Made by a program: the position numbers and the translations under genes. The notes below the pieces were generated by a model. That model saw only the letters and a list, made by a program, of their open reading frames with translations. It searched no databases and was not told the DNA's origin. Positions 22,150-31,806 of a stretch of DNA of 64,000 nucleotides are shown here, piece after piece. The stretch spans positions 3,989,353 to 4,053,352 of the forward strand of contig JAOQNJ010000001.1 in assembly GCA_025961275.1 (NCBI GenBank), given 5' to 3'. This DNA comes from Providencia alcalifaciens. GTDB taxonomy: Bacteria > Pseudomonadota > Gammaproteobacteria > Enterobacterales > Enterobacteriaceae. Positions within the stretch are counted from its first letter, which is position 1. Each line of letters starts with the position of its first letter.

Positions 22150-23595
22150 ATGAGTTTAGCTTCCGTCAGCGACTATTTGCTGGCTGCCAATGGTCTTGAT
22201 CACCAGAAATTGTACGATACATTAGGCCTTTTATCTGAGCGTAAGCTGGATTATGCCGACCTTTACTTCCAGTCTAGCTATCATGAGGCATGGGTGCTGG
22301 AAGACAGAATCATCAAAGATGGTTCTTATAATATCGACCAAGGCGTTGGCGTTAGGGCCGTGAGCGGCGAAAAAACAGGCTTTGCTTATGCAGATCAGGT
22401 TTCCTTGATGGCGTTACAGCAAAGTGCCGCAGCGGCTCGCAGTATCGTTAACGAGCAAGGGAACGGTAAATCACAGATCCTGACTGAAATTGGCTATAAG
22501 AAACTTTATTCACAAGTCGATCCGCTACACAGCTTATCGCGTGAGGATAAAATCGCCTTATTGCACCGTGTTGATCAAATTGCTAGAGCGGAAGATCACC
22601 GCGTAATTGAAGTTAACGCAAGTTTAACAGGAGTGTACGAGCAAATTTTGGTTGCAGCGACGGATGGCACATTAGCTGCCGATATCCGTCCATTAGTTCG
22701 TTTATCTGTGAGCGTGCTGGTTGAGCATGAAGGTAAACGTGAGCGTGGTGCAAGCGGTGGTGGTGGTCGTTATGGCTATGAGTATTTCCTTGAAATTCAC
22801 CAAGGGCAAATGATAGCAGAGCAATATGCGAAAGAAGCAGTGCGTATGGCACTGGTTAACTTATCTGCAATTGCTGCACCTGCGGGTATGATGCCTGTGG
22901 TGCTGGGCGCAGGTTGGCCGGGTGTATTGTTACACGAAGCGGTTGGTCATGGCTTAGAAGGTGATTTTAATCGCCGTGGTACCTCTGTTTTTTCTGGGCA
23001 AGTCGGTGAGTTGGTCGCTTCTCCACTTTGCACTGTTGTTGATGATGGCACAATGGTTGGTCGTCGAGGCTCGTTAGCTATCGATGATGAAGGTGTTCCG
23101 GGTCAATATAATGTGTTAATTGAAAACGGTATTTTGAAAAATTACATACAGGATAAGCTCAATGCTCGTTTGATGGGGGTTGCGCCTACCGGAAATGCTC
23201 GCCGTGAATCTTATGCCCATCTACCCATGCCACGTATGACTAATACCTATATGCTTGCGGGGACATCAACAGCTGAAGACATTATCGCTAGTGTTGAGAA
23301 AGGTATTTATGCTCCAAACTTTGGTGGTGGTCAGGTTGATATAACCTCGGGCAAGTTTGTCTTCTCAACATCAGAAGCTTATCTGATTGAAAATGGCAAA
23401 ATTACGTCTCCAGTGAAAGGTGCAACGCTGATTGGTTCTGGCATTGAAGCCATGCAGCAAATCTCTATGGTTGGTAATGACCTAGCACTCGATAAAGGTG
23501 TTGGTGTTTGTGGAAAAGAAGGACAAAGTGTCCCTGTTGGTGTAGGACAGCCGACTCTGAAACTAGATAAATTGACGGTGGGTGGTACAGCTTAA
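22150..23595 (+). CDS. tldD: Metalloprotease TldD
   Basis: Catalytic subunit of the TldD/TldE heterodimeric protease, which degrades unfolded peptides such as CcdA and matures some microcins. The 481 residues equal E. coli, and the zinc motif is [12 protein letters not shown]. Its partner tldE lies about 4 kb away here, separated by an accessory pocket and darP. Confidence 0.97.
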   Translation: MSLASVSDYLLAANGLDHQKLYDTLGLLSERKLDYADLYFQSSYHEAWVLEDRIIKDGSYNIDQGVGVRAVSGEKTGFAYADQVSLMALQQSAAAARSIVNEQGNGKSQILTEIGYKKLYSQVDPLHSLSREDKIALLHRVDQIARAEDHRVIEVNASLTGVYEQILVAATDGTLAADIRPLVRLSVSVLVEHEGKRERGASGGGGRYGYEYFLEIHQGQMIAEQYAKEAVRMALVNLSAIAAPAGMMPVVLGAGWPGVLLHEAVGHGLEGDFNRRGTSVFSGQVGELVASPLCTVVDDGTMVGRRGSLAIDDEGVPGQYNVLIENGILKNYIQDKLNARLMGVAPTGNARRESYAHLPMPRMTNTYMLAGTSTAEDIIASVEKGIYAPNFGGGQVDITSGKFVFSTSEAYLIENGKITSPVKGATLIGSGIEAMQQISMVGNDLALDKGVGVCGKEGQSVPVGVGQPTLKLDKLTVGGTA

Positions 23596-23620
23596 GCCAT
23601 CGATTAAGCAAAGGATATTT

Positions 23621-24103
23621 ATGAATAAACGCATTATTTCCATGTTGCTTATGGCTGTCTTGATAGCACTCAGTCTTTATTTTAATGCGAGTGACCAACA
23701 AGAAAAGGAACAGGCTGAAAGGCCTGTTTCTCCGCCAGAACAAATGATACGCGATCAAAATGCGCAAAAAATTGATGAGCTGACAAAGCAATCGAATGTG
23801 ATTAGCTATGTTCAAAAGCATCACCAATTGCCTAATTTTTATATTACTAAAAAAGATGCTCGTCAGGTAGGTTGGAACCCTAAACTGGGTAACCTGTGTG
23901 AAGTGGCACCAGGTAAAGCGATTGGCGGTGATCGATTCTTGAACAGAGAAAAGCAGTTACCGAATTCGCCTAATCGTCAATGGTTTGAAGCTGATATCAA
24001 CTACAATTGTGGTCATCGTGGATCAGATCGCCTGCTATATTCTTCTGACGGCATGGTATATGTCACAATAGATCATTATAAAAGTTTTCAACTCGTAAAT
24101 TAA
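23621..24103 (+). CDS. Exported barnase-family ribonuclease
   Basis: A 160-residue guanyl-specific-type RNase. Residues ~1-22 form an export signal or membrane anchor (MNKRIISMLLMAVLIALSLY). The C-terminal ~110 residues match barnase closely: LPNFYITKKDARQVGW, VAPGKAIGGDRFLNRE, EADINYNCG, GSDRLLYSSD, DHYKSF. Catalytic Glu, Arg and His of barnase are all present. Two cysteines (NLCEV, NYNCG) absent from barnase could form a periplasmic disulfide. ATG 23621 has AAGGA upstream. Barstar follows after 11 nt. Confidence 0.88.
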   Translation: MNKRIISMLLMAVLIALSLYFNASDQQEKEQAERPVSPPEQMIRDQNAQKIDELTKQSNVISYVQKHHQLPNFYITKKDARQVGWNPKLGNLCEVAPGKAIGGDRFLNREKQLPNSPNRQWFEADINYNCGHRGSDRLLYSSDGMVYVTIDHYKSFQLVN

Positions 24104-24114
24104 AGGGCATACCG

Positions 24115-24399
24115 ATGAGTCATATTGTCATCTTTAATTTTCAACAAATAGATAGCATTGATGATTTTTACCGACAATTTGAGCTGCAATTTTCATTACC
24201 AGCTTGGTTTGGTAAAAATCTTGATGCGTTATGGGATATGCTATCCGCTGGCATTGAATTGCCAGTCACTATTGTATTTACCCATATGAGTGAAGAACAG
24301 CAAGTTGAGTTTGAAGATATTATTAGAGTAATGCATGATGCGGACGATTTATGGGGTGATGAGCTAATATTTGTGTGTGAGAATGGTGATGTCAGCTAA
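24115..24399 (+). CDS. Barstar-family ribonuclease inhibitor
   Basis: A 94-residue acidic protein of the barstar/YhcO family: LPAWFGKNLDALWDML corresponds to the barnase-binding helix region of barstar, followed by ELPVTIVF. It probably protects the cytoplasm from the RNase encoded 11 nt upstream before export. Cognate binding is inferred from adjacency and family. Confidence 0.87.
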   Translation: MSHIVIFNFQQIDSIDDFYRQFELQFSLPAWFGKNLDALWDMLSAGIELPVTIVFTHMSEEQQVEFEDIIRVMHDADDLWGDELIFVCENGDVS

Positions 24400-24906
24400 A
24401 TAAATAGTATCTTATAATTAGCTGAATTATTAGTTTAACTTGTGATAATAAATTAATCTGAACTGGAGATCACAAAGGGACCAAAAGTAGTATTAGCCGA
24501 TCAAGTTAATGAGCACGATGACTAACAGTCTTTATTGCATAATAGCAAATTAAATGGCGTCATAATCATTTAATAATATTGTAAGTTGCAATGCTATTAG
24601 ATAACTCTATGAGAAATAAATTTGATAAATGTTTTTGTAAAAAATTATAGTAATAAAAAATCATCATCACTAAACATGACATATCAGATTGCATATTTAA
24701 TGCCAAAATTACTCTTTAGCATCTTTATTATGATGTAATCAATAATAATTCGATTTGAACAATGTCAGTTTTTTTGCCCATAATAAGCGAGTATCGCCTA
24801 AATTTATTTTAACGATAACATTGTTGATGACTTAAACTGAGTCTAGGTTAAGTTTATTATAATAAACGCTTAGGTATCTCTCCGTAAATCTTCATCCTAT
24901 GATAAA
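24400..24906. other. AT-rich spacer after barstar, no gene
   Basis: About 500 bp of strongly AT-rich DNA at a convergent junction. I see no ORF with coding character, no clear terminator and no R1 or R2 repeat. Confidence 0.5.
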
Positions 24907-25918
24907 TCACTGTTCTCGAAGTAATTCAATTGTTCCTTGGATCAATTTAATCGCATTTTGTTTATCTTTGTCGTCTAAACGATTTGGAAGATATAAGATT
25001 CTGTTATCCGCCAGGATAATATTTTTTTGGTCATCGCTCAGTTTTAAGTTAATCGTTTTACTTAACTCGATAATAGGGAACCGCTTTGGAGATTTAAATA
25101 ATTCTTTGCTATAGAGTGCATTTTTAGTCACTGCAACACCGTATGCACCGCCAAATAATGCGTTAACGGTAATGGAGTAAATAATTTCTTCCATTATTGG
25201 AACTGCAAATTTTTTTGCTACGTTTGCTAAGATTTTTTTTTGTTTATTATCTGTTTTAGCATGTAAGCTATTTAGTTTGTAAAGCTGTAAAAGAGTTTCC
25301 AATATCATTATTTCTGGTTGAGGTTCTACCAAAGATTTGTACTGGTTATGGTGCTTCAAAATAATAGATATCATTGCAACAAGAGTATGTTCAATCGTAA
25401 TACCTACAGCGGGTACATATTGTTTATCGCTCCAATGATAGCCAATGATAGCCAATGATAATTTGGTGTATAAATGAATTAATATCTTCAATTTTATTAG
25501 GTAATGCAAATGATCGAGGTAATGGTTGCTCAAATAACACACTGAAATTATCTTGAATATACAGTGTTTGATCTGTCAATAAAAAACCCTGCGTTTGCTG
25601 TTTTTTAGATAAACGATTTTGAACATGATAACCAATAAATATAATGGGAATTTCTTCGGGTAAACGCGGTTGATGAAGTGCTAATTCTTGAAAAGATTTT
25701 GAGAAAATTTGGTGCATATTCGTATGAATGGGATGTAAGCCTTCAGGTAAAAAAATAAAATCATTAATTGAATCTTCATTTTCAGTTGCTGTCGTTTGAA
25801 GCAAGTTCATTTCTGTCAATTTAGCCGCTATATCATCGACGATGAGCAGGTAGCGTTGCTGATTAATAGGCGAAAGTTTGCCAATATAATCATGAACATT
25901 AATAGTAAGATGCTTCAT
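24907..25918 (-). pseudogene. Uncharacterised gene frameshifted by a 10-bp tandem repeat (phase-variable or decaying)
   Basis: The 5' part (to 25918, starting MKHLTINVHDYIGK) ends prematurely as GYHWLSLER just after three copies of a 10-bp unit at 25431-25460. A second frame resumes in the same unit (GYHWSDKQYVP) and runs to 24907. Deleting one unit joins both into a single frame of 333 residues ending IKLIQGTIELLREQ. I do not recognise the protein. GFLLTDQTLYIQDNFSVL and KNIILADNRILYLP resemble strands of PH-like domains, which is weak. It belongs to the tldD-darP accessory pocket and is AT-rich. Confidence 0.7.
25431..25460 (-). repeat. 10-bp tandem repeat (two exact units plus one near-exact)
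   Basis: On the minus strand ATCATTGGCT occurs twice, followed by ATCATTGGAG. It lies inside the frameshifted gene, and the copy number sets the reading frame. Ten is not a multiple of three, so gain or loss of one unit switches frame. Confidence 0.9.
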
Positions 25919-25998
25919 AGAGAATTCCTTTTCTATACGATTTTATTTTTTAGTAGGGTGCTTTTATCGAAGCTAACTCTTCATTTTAAATTAATAAG

Positions 25999-26328
25999 TC
26001 AGATAGTTGATGCGATAATATCAGGTACACTTTCCTTTAAAATCTGGATTAATTCAGGAGCCATATACGGGTATTCATCTGGAATATTCAATACGTGAAC
26101 GGATTTATACTCCAGTAAACGAGCAAAGTCGGCCATTAACCGACTCTTATGTTTTTGTTCCATAAAAAAAATAATATCTGCCCAACGGATAAGATCGGCA
26201 GTAACTCGCTGTTTAGCATTACGGCTCGTTCCCGCAGAACTGACTGACCAGTGAGAATGGTTACGCCAGATTTGCTCTGCAGTTGGGCTACGCAACTGGT
26301 TACGACTACAAATAAATAGAATATTCAT
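25999..26328 (-). CDS. Predicted low-molecular-weight protein tyrosine phosphatase-like protein
   Basis: A 109-residue protein with the phosphatase loop CSRNQLRS (C-x5-R-S) at residues 7-14, followed by PTAEQIW and SVSSAGTS, the pattern of the short LMW-PTP relatives (COG4551-like). The Asp general acid of classical LMW-PTPs is not obvious; PDEYPYM near the C-terminus could serve. It overlaps the upstream 77-residue gene by 4 nt. Substrate unknown. Confidence 0.78.
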   Translation of the reverse strand: MNILFICSRNQLRSPTAEQIWRNHSHWSVSSAGTSRNAKQRVTADLIRWADIIFFMEQKHKSRLMADFARLLEYKSVHVLNIPDEYPYMAPELIQILKESVPDIIASTI

Positions 26329-26558
26329 TTATTACTCAACATCTCATCCAGCGCTTTACGTACAAGTTGTACATTACTGACTTGGGGATATGCCATACCT
26401 AATTGTGCCGCGCGGATCATTTTTTCACTTCGTCCATACATTTGTTTCCAATTTTTCTCAGCAGAAAAAATGTTTTGAAAGCGAATGGTTTGATGTTTAC
26501 GCGATGAATTAGTTTTATTCTTGGCTCTGCGCCAAGCTCTATCTCTTGTATTATTCAT
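26325..26558 (-). CDS. Small basic hypothetical protein coupled to the phosphatase
   Basis: A 77-residue protein rich in Arg, Lys and Asn at the N-terminus (MNNTRDRAWRRAKNKTNSSR), ending KALDEMLSNK. No family recognised. The 4-nt overlap with the phosphatase gene implies translational coupling and a shared role. Confidence 0.6.
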   Translation of the reverse strand: MNNTRDRAWRRAKNKTNSSRKHQTIRFQNIFSAEKNWKQMYGRSEKMIRAAQLGMAYPQVSNVQLVRKALDEMLSNK

Positions 26559-26726
26559 ATCTTACTCTCTGAGTCATCGGGTTCAGAAGCCGCGATAATA
26601 CGGATAAAAATATGACTAACAGCAATATAATACGTACGCGCCGATGCGCTATCAAGTGAAGGTAAGAAGAATAAGAAACTTTCGGATAGTTACCTATTGT
26701 GAGAGGCTGAGTAGATAGAGGCTCGG

Positions 26727-26755
26727 TCCCCTAAACCATCAAGTGGTGTAGGGGA
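26727..26755 (-). terminator. Hairpin after darP (probable terminator or 3' stabiliser)
   Basis: TCCCCTA with an inner CCA pairs with TGG and TAGGGGA, ten pairs with a small internal loop, starting 8 nt after the darP stop. No U-run follows, so intrinsic termination is uncertain. Confidence 0.5.
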
Positions 26756-26762
26756 ATATAGA

Positions 26763-27308
26763 TTAGGCTGTTTCTGACAACTCTTTCAAATATTGGAAGA
26801 TTTGACGGAATGCTTTCGGTGGTTTGTTACCTTCACGTTCTTTTTTAGCGTTACGCACCAATACTCTGAGCTGTTGCCTATCAGTATGTGGGAATAGGCT
26901 AACGACCTCTTCGATAACATTATCTCCATTATCAACAAGTCGCATGCGTAAATCTTCAAGTTTATGCATAATGATAACTTGTTGGTTGTGACGATTTTTC
27001 AGTTTATCCAATGCTTCAGTGATAGGTTCAACATCACGTGAGCGTAGTAATTTACCAATAAACTGTAGCTGACGGCGGCGACCTTCACGTGTAATTTTTT
27101 GTGCTATCTCAATTGAATCAAGTAGCTGAGCATCTAATGGGATTCGTTCAAGTTCATTTTTGCTGAGCTCAACAAGTTCAAGTCCCAACTTTTTGAGAAT
27201 TTCAGCGTCGCGTTTAATTTCGCTTTTACTGACCCAAATGATCTCGTCATCGTCTTCTTCTTGCGGCGCTGGGATATCATCCAGCCAGTCTTCAGGCTGT
27301 TTGGCCAT
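26763..27308 (-). CDS. darP: Ribosome biogenesis factor DarP (YjgA)
   Basis: Late 50S-subunit assembly factor. The 181-residue protein shows [38 protein letters not shown] and [23 protein letters not shown] chose ATG 27308, with AAGGAA upstream, over a 24-codon extension that runs into an R1 repeat. In E. coli darP and tldE (pmbA) are also neighbours. Confidence 0.95.
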   Translation of the reverse strand: MAKQPEDWLDDIPAPQEEDDDEIIWVSKSEIKRDAEILKKLGLELVELSKNELERIPLDAQLLDSIEIAQKITREGRRRQLQFIGKLLRSRDVEPITEALDKLKNRHNQQVIIMHKLEDLRMRLVDNGDNVIEEVVSLFPHTDRQQLRVLVRNAKKEREGNKPPKAFRQIFQYLKELSETA

Positions 27309-27374
27309 ATCAATTTCCTTTTTACGGAACGCAGTGATGTGATACTGCGTTGTGGATGTTAACATTCTCATTCC

Positions 27375-27692
27375 CGTCATACTTCAAGCTGTATCTGTGT
27401 TGATGGCACTCAGTTACCCAAGTCACATACTTTTTGTATGCTCCTTGGGATAGCTTCGCTTGTCGCCTTGATACAACCCGAATTACTTAGGGAACTATTC
27501 CCGTCATACTTCAAGCTGTATCTGTGTTGATGGCACTCAGTTACCCAAGTCACATACTTTTGTATGCTCCTTGGGATAGCTTCGCTTGTCGCCTTGATAC
27601 AACCCGAATTATTTAGGGAACTATTCCCGTCATACTTCAAATTAAATCATTGTGACCTACATGTGCGATCAATGGCAACTTGAAGTATGATA
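27375..27692. repeat. Tandem array of R1 (ERIC-like) repeats between darP and tldE
   Basis: Two nearly identical copies start at 27375 and 27502 (CGTCATACTTCAAGCTGTAT ... CAACCCGAATTAxTTAGGGAA) and differ by one T in the core T-run and one base near the right end. A third, aberrant copy at 27628-27692 has the left end CGTCATACTTCAAATT paired with its inverse AACTTGAAGTATGAT. The array fills most of the 493-bp divergent gap between darP and tldE, which must also hold both promoters. Confidence 0.9.
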
Positions 27693-27801
27693 GGTTTATA
27701 TTTTTAGCTATTGTAGCTGGGAAAAAGGCCTAATGACTACCTGACATTTGTGTGTTGGCGTAAAAAAGGTGTTTTTGCCTCACTTTATTTGGATTGAGCA
27801 T

Positions 27802-29142
27802 ATGAGTTTAACTAAACAAGTCAACGAACAACGTAAAAAATTAGAAGACGCAGTTGCGCAAGCACTCTCTTTTGCCAAAAATCGTTGTGATGCAGCCGAA
27901 GTTGCCGTGAACAAAAGCACTGGAATTAGCGTAAGCACCCGCCAAGGCGAGGTTGAAAATGTTGAATTCAATAGTGATGGCGCACTTGGGATCACTGTTT
28001 ATCATAATCAACGTAAAGGTAGTGCATCTTCAACGGATTTAAGTCCAGAAGCTATAGAACGTACCGTACAAGCTGCTGTTGATATCGCATGTTATACCTC
28101 AGAAGACCCTTATGCAGGCCCCGCTGAAAAATCATTATTGGCTTTCGATGCACCAGATTTACAGTTGTTCCAAGCGAGTGAAATTACGCCGGAAGAAGCG
28201 ATTAAATTGGCATCACAAGCTGAAATAGCTGCGCTCTCTGTAGACTCACGTATTGTCAATACAGAAGGTGGTAGCTTTAATGGTCATTATGGTGTGCAGG
28301 TGTTTGGCAATTCACATGGCATGCTGCAAAGTTATTGCTCAAGTCGCTATTCGATGTCCAGCAGTGTGATTGCAGAGCAAAATGGTGAAATGGAGCGTGA
28401 CTACGCTTATACAATTGGCCGTAGCCTTGGTGCGTTACAATCACCTGAGTGGGTTGGTAAAGAATGTGCACGCCGTACTCTAGCGCGTTTATCGCCAAGA
28501 AAACTACCCACCATGAAATCTCCTGTTATTTTTTCATCTGAAGTTGCGACAGGGCTATTTGGGCATCTTGTAGGGGCAATTAGTGGCGGTAGCATCTACC
28601 GTAAATCCTCTTTTCTATTAGATAGCCTAGGCAAGCAAATTTTACCAAGGTGGCTAACGATTAATGAACAACCCCATTTGATTGGTGGATTAGCCTCTTC
28701 ACCATTTGACAGTGAAGGTGTCCGTACGACGGAACGCAATATCATTGAAAATGGTGTATTACAAACTTGGTTAATGACCTCCTATTCTGCTCGAAAATTA
28801 GGATTACAGAGTACAGGCCATGCTGGTGGGATTCATAACTGGCGCATTGCAGGTCAAGGGCTTTCATTTGATGCACTGTTAAAGCAAATGGGCACTGGTC
28901 TTGTTGTCACAGAATTAATGGGACAAGGCGTAAGTGGGATCACGGGTGATTATTCACGTGGTGCATCGGGTTTTTGGGTTGAAAATGGTGAGATACAATA
29001 TCCAGTAAGTGAAATCACGATTGCTGGTAGCCTGAAAGATATGTGGATGAATATGGTAACGATTGCCGATGATATCGAAACTCGCAGTAATATCCAGTGT
29101 GGCTCAGTACTATTACCTGAAATGAGTATTGCCGGGCAATAG
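27802..29142 (+). CDS. tldE: Metalloprotease regulatory subunit TldE (PmbA)
   Basis: Partner of TldD; the heterodimer processes peptides such as microcin B17. The 446-residue protein shows [39 protein letters not shown] and [13 protein letters not shown], and ends [10 protein letters not shown] as in E. coli (450). It lacks the HExxH motif of TldD, as expected. ATG 27802 is chosen by alignment; an 18-codon upstream extension has no counterpart. Confidence 0.96.
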   Translation: MSLTKQVNEQRKKLEDAVAQALSFAKNRCDAAEVAVNKSTGISVSTRQGEVENVEFNSDGALGITVYHNQRKGSASSTDLSPEAIERTVQAAVDIACYTSEDPYAGPAEKSLLAFDAPDLQLFQASEITPEEAIKLASQAEIAALSVDSRIVNTEGGSFNGHYGVQVFGNSHGMLQSYCSSRYSMSSSVIAEQNGEMERDYAYTIGRSLGALQSPEWVGKECARRTLARLSPRKLPTMKSPVIFSSEVATGLFGHLVGAISGGSIYRKSSFLLDSLGKQILPRWLTINEQPHLIGGLASSPFDSEGVRTTERNIIENGVLQTWLMTSYSARKLGLQSTGHAGGIHNWRIAGQGLSFDALLKQMGTGLVVTELMGQGVSGITGDYSRGASGFWVENGEIQYPVSEITIAGSLKDMWMNMVTIADDIETRSNIQCGSVLLPEMSIAGQ

Positions 29143-29161
29143 CTCTGTATTATAAATTCAA

Positions 29162-29220
29162 AAGGCACTCAAATGAGTGCCTTACAAATTGGTTGTAAAT
29201 TTTAGCATTTACAACCAATT
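29162..29220. terminator. Two consecutive hairpins at the tldE-rnk convergent junction
   Basis: AAGGCACTC/GAGTGCCTT (29162-29183) and AATTGGTTGTAAA/TTTACAACCAATT (29187-29220) are perfect stems. On the minus strand the first is followed by UUUU, so they may terminate in both directions. Confidence 0.65.
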
Positions 29221-29339
29221 AACATAAATAATAAAAATAGAGTAACAGGCAATCTGCTATTGTTAATACTTAGCGTAGCATATCACGTTATTTTGTTTTT
29301 GCCGGTGGTATCAGGTACTTTTTATGTATTCAATATTAA

Positions 29340-29496
29340 GATACTAGCTCATCCATCATGTTTGTAGACCGCATTACTCATCAAGTTGCTATTAGTTGTA
29401 ATTTACAGCTAAACCTAAAATCAAAATCGCATGATTATTTTATGCTTATCAGATAGCTTTGCTTTACCTACATGCATCTCAAATCATTTTGGGTAT
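29340..29496. repeat. Degraded R1 (ERIC-like) relic downstream of rnk
   Basis: The right end CATGCATCTCAAATCATTTTGGGTATA is R1-like and ATGCTTATC...AGCTTTGCTTT resembles the core. The left part is poorly conserved. No gene in the 362-bp tldE-rnk gap. Confidence 0.4.
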
Positions 29497-29504
29497 ATAA
29501 ACCA

Positions 29505-29915
29505 TTAACGGTGAAACTCACCTGCAGCTTCTGGTTGATAAATAATTTCGAGTACTTTGACACGAATTTCAACACCGTTTGGCAGTGCCCAACTGATCTC
29601 ATCGTTAACACGTAAACCTAGTAATGCAGCACCAACTGGCGCCATTACGGACAGTTGTTCAGTACTATTTTTCAAAGATGCAGGATAAACTAGGGTACGT
29701 GTGTGCTCTTCATTGCTGATCAAATCAAGAAAACGAACAGTACTATTCATTGTGACGACGTCAGCAGGGATCTCTTGAGGCGTAACAATATCTGCACGGT
29801 CAAGTTCTTCATTCAGCGCGTCTGCTACCGGGGTTCCCGCATAAGCAGCTTGTTCCATCAGTGCATCAAGGCGTTCTGCATCTAAATCATTGATAATAAT
29901 TGTTGGCTTTGTCAT
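29505..29915 (-). CDS. rnk: Regulator of nucleoside diphosphate kinase Rnk
   Basis: A 136-residue, GreA/GreB-like C-terminal-domain protein that binds RNA polymerase and influences nucleotide pools in E. coli. Conserved segments are [41 protein letters not shown] and YQPEAAGEF. The ATG at 29915 gives the E. coli length; an upstream 15-codon extension overlaps a GC-rich hairpin. Confidence 0.94.
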   Translation of the reverse strand: MTKPTIIINDLDAERLDALMEQAAYAGTPVADALNEELDRADIVTPQEIPADVVTMNSTVRFLDLISNEEHTRTLVYPASLKNSTEQLSVMAPVGAALLGLRVNDEISWALPNGVEIRVKVLEIIYQPEAAGEFHR

Positions 29916-29945
29916 ACCACACTCCAATAGAAACATACAAAGCAA

Positions 29946-29975
29946 ACACCCCCCACCCAATTAGGTAGGGGGTGT
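29946..29975 (-). terminator. Strong GC-rich hairpin just upstream of rnk
   Basis: ACACCCCC and ACC pair with GGT and GGGGGTGT with a single C-A mismatch and a 6-nt loop. On the minus strand UUUGCUUUG follows. It may end transcripts arriving from npr or structure the rnk leader. Confidence 0.55.
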
Positions 29976-30086
29976 CGCTGTAATAAATTTATATGAAATA
30001 TTAGGCTCTTCAGGCATTAAAGGGAAGAGATCGGGATCACGATCTACGAGCCAATACCTGTAAAACTATTGATATCAATTGATACC

Positions 30087-30206
30087 CGTGATACTTCAAG
30101 CTGCCTCGTTGTTGACTGCACTTACAAACACGAGTCGCATAGTTATCTATGCTCCTAGCGATTTGCTCATTTGTCGCCTAGATGCAACTTGAATTATTTA
30201 GGGTAT
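30087..30206. repeat. R1 (ERIC-like) repeat between rnk and npr
   Basis: A well-preserved copy: CGTGATACTTCAAGCTGCCT, core GAGTCGCATAGTTATCTATG with CTCCTAG, and GATGCAACTTGAATTATTTA followed by GGGTATA. It occupies most of the 317-bp rnk-npr gap. Confidence 0.9.
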
Positions 30207-30232
30207 AAATTCTAAATAGTTGGTTGATAATA

Positions 30233-30505
30233 CTATTTTTCATCAAACCCACTATCGAAGAGGTTAATAATCGCGGATAAAGCCTGATCTTCATCAGGGC
30301 CGCTAACCTCAATATCAATGGTACTACCTTGTTCCGAGTCTAACATCAACATAGCAATAACGCTATCCGCCTCAGCTTCAATGTGGTTATTATTACGCAA
30401 AATAACTCTAGAGTTAAATTTCTGAACTAATTCATAAAGTAACATTGCCGGTCTAGCATGCATGCCTAAGCGGTTTTTTAACGTAATTGTAGTCTTTAGT
30501 GTCAT
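30233..30505 (-). CDS. npr: Nitrogen PTS phosphocarrier NPr
   Basis: HPr-like protein that passes phosphate from PtsP (EI-Ntr) to PtsN. The 90 residues equal E. coli NPr. The phosphorylated histidine is His16 in NRLGMHARPAMLLYEL. It overlaps the rapZ stop by one base (TAATG), so the two are translationally coupled. Confidence 0.96.
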   Translation of the reverse strand: MTLKTTITLKNRLGMHARPAMLLYELVQKFNSRVILRNNNHIEAEADSVIAMLMLDSEQGSTIDIEVSGPDEDQALSAIINLFDSGFDEK

Positions 30506-31356
30506 TACTTACGTTTTTCTAAAGTTCTGTGGCGAGATTGCACGTTCTTACCACGAGAACGGAAGTAATCCGCTAATTGCTCTGCGACATAGACTGAACG
30601 GTGCTTACCACCAGTACAACCAATCGCAACGGTAAGATAACTACGATTATTTGTTTCAAGCATCGGTAACCATAACTCGAGATAGCTTCTAGTTTGGTAA
30701 ATAAAGTTATGTACTTCAGTATGCCTATCTAAGAACGCAGCAACAGGGCGATCAAGACCTGTCATCGGACGTAATTTAGGATCCCAATGTGGATTTGGTA
30801 AAAAACGCACATCAAAGACATAATCCGCATCAATAGGGATGCCATGCTTAAAGCCAAAAGATTCAAATACCATAGTTAGCTCACGTTCACGTTTGCCCAT
30901 CAAACGTGTTCTTAGCATTTCTGCTAATTCATGAACTGACATTTCAGAGGTATCAATCACTAAATCAGCACGTGAACGCAGTGGCTCTAAAAGCTCATTT
31001 TCTTCGTCAATAGCACTTTCAAGTGATAAGTTTTTACTTGAAAGTGGGTGCAGCCTGCGGGTATCACTATAACGGCGAATTAATGTGTTGCGATCGGCAT
31101 CCAGAAACAGTAGTTGAGGCGAAAAACTTGATGGTAGCCTATTAAGGGCCTCTTCAAAGATCTCTGGATTATCAGGCATATTACGCACGTCAATACTCAC
31201 AGCGGCTGAAATATTACGATCCGCAAGCGAATTTGCCAGTTCTGGAAGCAGCACAACCGGCAGGTTATCCACACAATAGAAACCCATATCTTCCAGCGCA
31301 CGTAAGGCAACGGATTTTCCCGAACCGGAACGGCCGCTGACAATCATCAGCACCAT
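30505..31356 (-). CDS. rapZ: RNase adapter protein RapZ
   Basis: Binds GlmZ/GlmY sRNAs and targets GlmZ to RNase E, controlling glucosamine-6-phosphate synthase. The 283-residue protein has an N-terminal P-loop [18 protein letters not shown] and the C-terminal RNA-binding domain with [20 protein letters not shown] and the basic tail [10 protein letters not shown]. In E. coli it is adjacent to ptsN; here 450 bp separate them. Confidence 0.97.
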   Translation of the reverse strand: MVLMIVSGRSGSGKSVALRALEDMGFYCVDNLPVVLLPELANSLADRNISAAVSIDVRNMPDNPEIFEEALNRLPSSFSPQLLFLDADRNTLIRRYSDTRRLHPLSSKNLSLESAIDEENELLEPLRSRADLVIDTSEMSVHELAEMLRTRLMGKRERELTMVFESFGFKHGIPIDADYVFDVRFLPNPHWDPKLRPMTGLDRPVAAFLDRHTEVHNFIYQTRSYLELWLPMLETNNRSYLTVAIGCTGGKHRSVYVAEQLADYFRSRGKNVQSRHRTLEKRK

Positions 31357-31806
31357 GAGCTAACTCCCTTTTGTTTCTTTTTTATGATCATATGACCACG
31401 ATATGTTGAATAGTTCTTTAGTCACTTTGGCTGACATTACAGTTTCTGTCTACAGCTATATACCAATCCGACTTCAAGTTACTAGGGGCTGTAAGGCCAC
31501 TTTTAATCTAATCCAAAGAGCGCTTCTATTTGTTGTTTAGGTTTATGGTGATATATTTTATCGTATTAATATGCAGTATGAAAAAAACACTTTATTTCAA
31601 TTGGTTAAAGGGGTTGGGTAATCAACCCCGAGCTATTATTTCTGAGCTACCTGAATCAAAGTGTTATCAAGGTTAATCGGGCTTTTCTTATCAAAGTCGC
31701 TTCGCTTGTCTCAAGCATATATCTTGAGTCATTCTGGTTATATGTTGAAAATAGCAAAATTTCACAAACATGTAACCATGTGATGGCAAAGTAATTTAAC
31801 AATAAG
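31357..31806. other. Spacer between rapZ and ptsN with repeat relics and a hairpin
   Basis: No gene. GACTTCAAGTTAC near 31469-31481 and GTCGCTTCGCTTGTCTCAAG near 31697 look like R1 fragments. GGGGTTG/CAACCCC at 31610-31629 forms a 7-bp hairpin that on the minus strand is followed by UUU, a possible ptsN terminator. rapZ-npr therefore probably has its own promoter here. Confidence 0.5.

Noticed and set aside
27410-27640. 76-codon minus-strand ORF with an internally repeated protein sequence
   Set aside because: It is a translation of two tandem R1 repeats; the protein repeat merely mirrors the DNA repeat.
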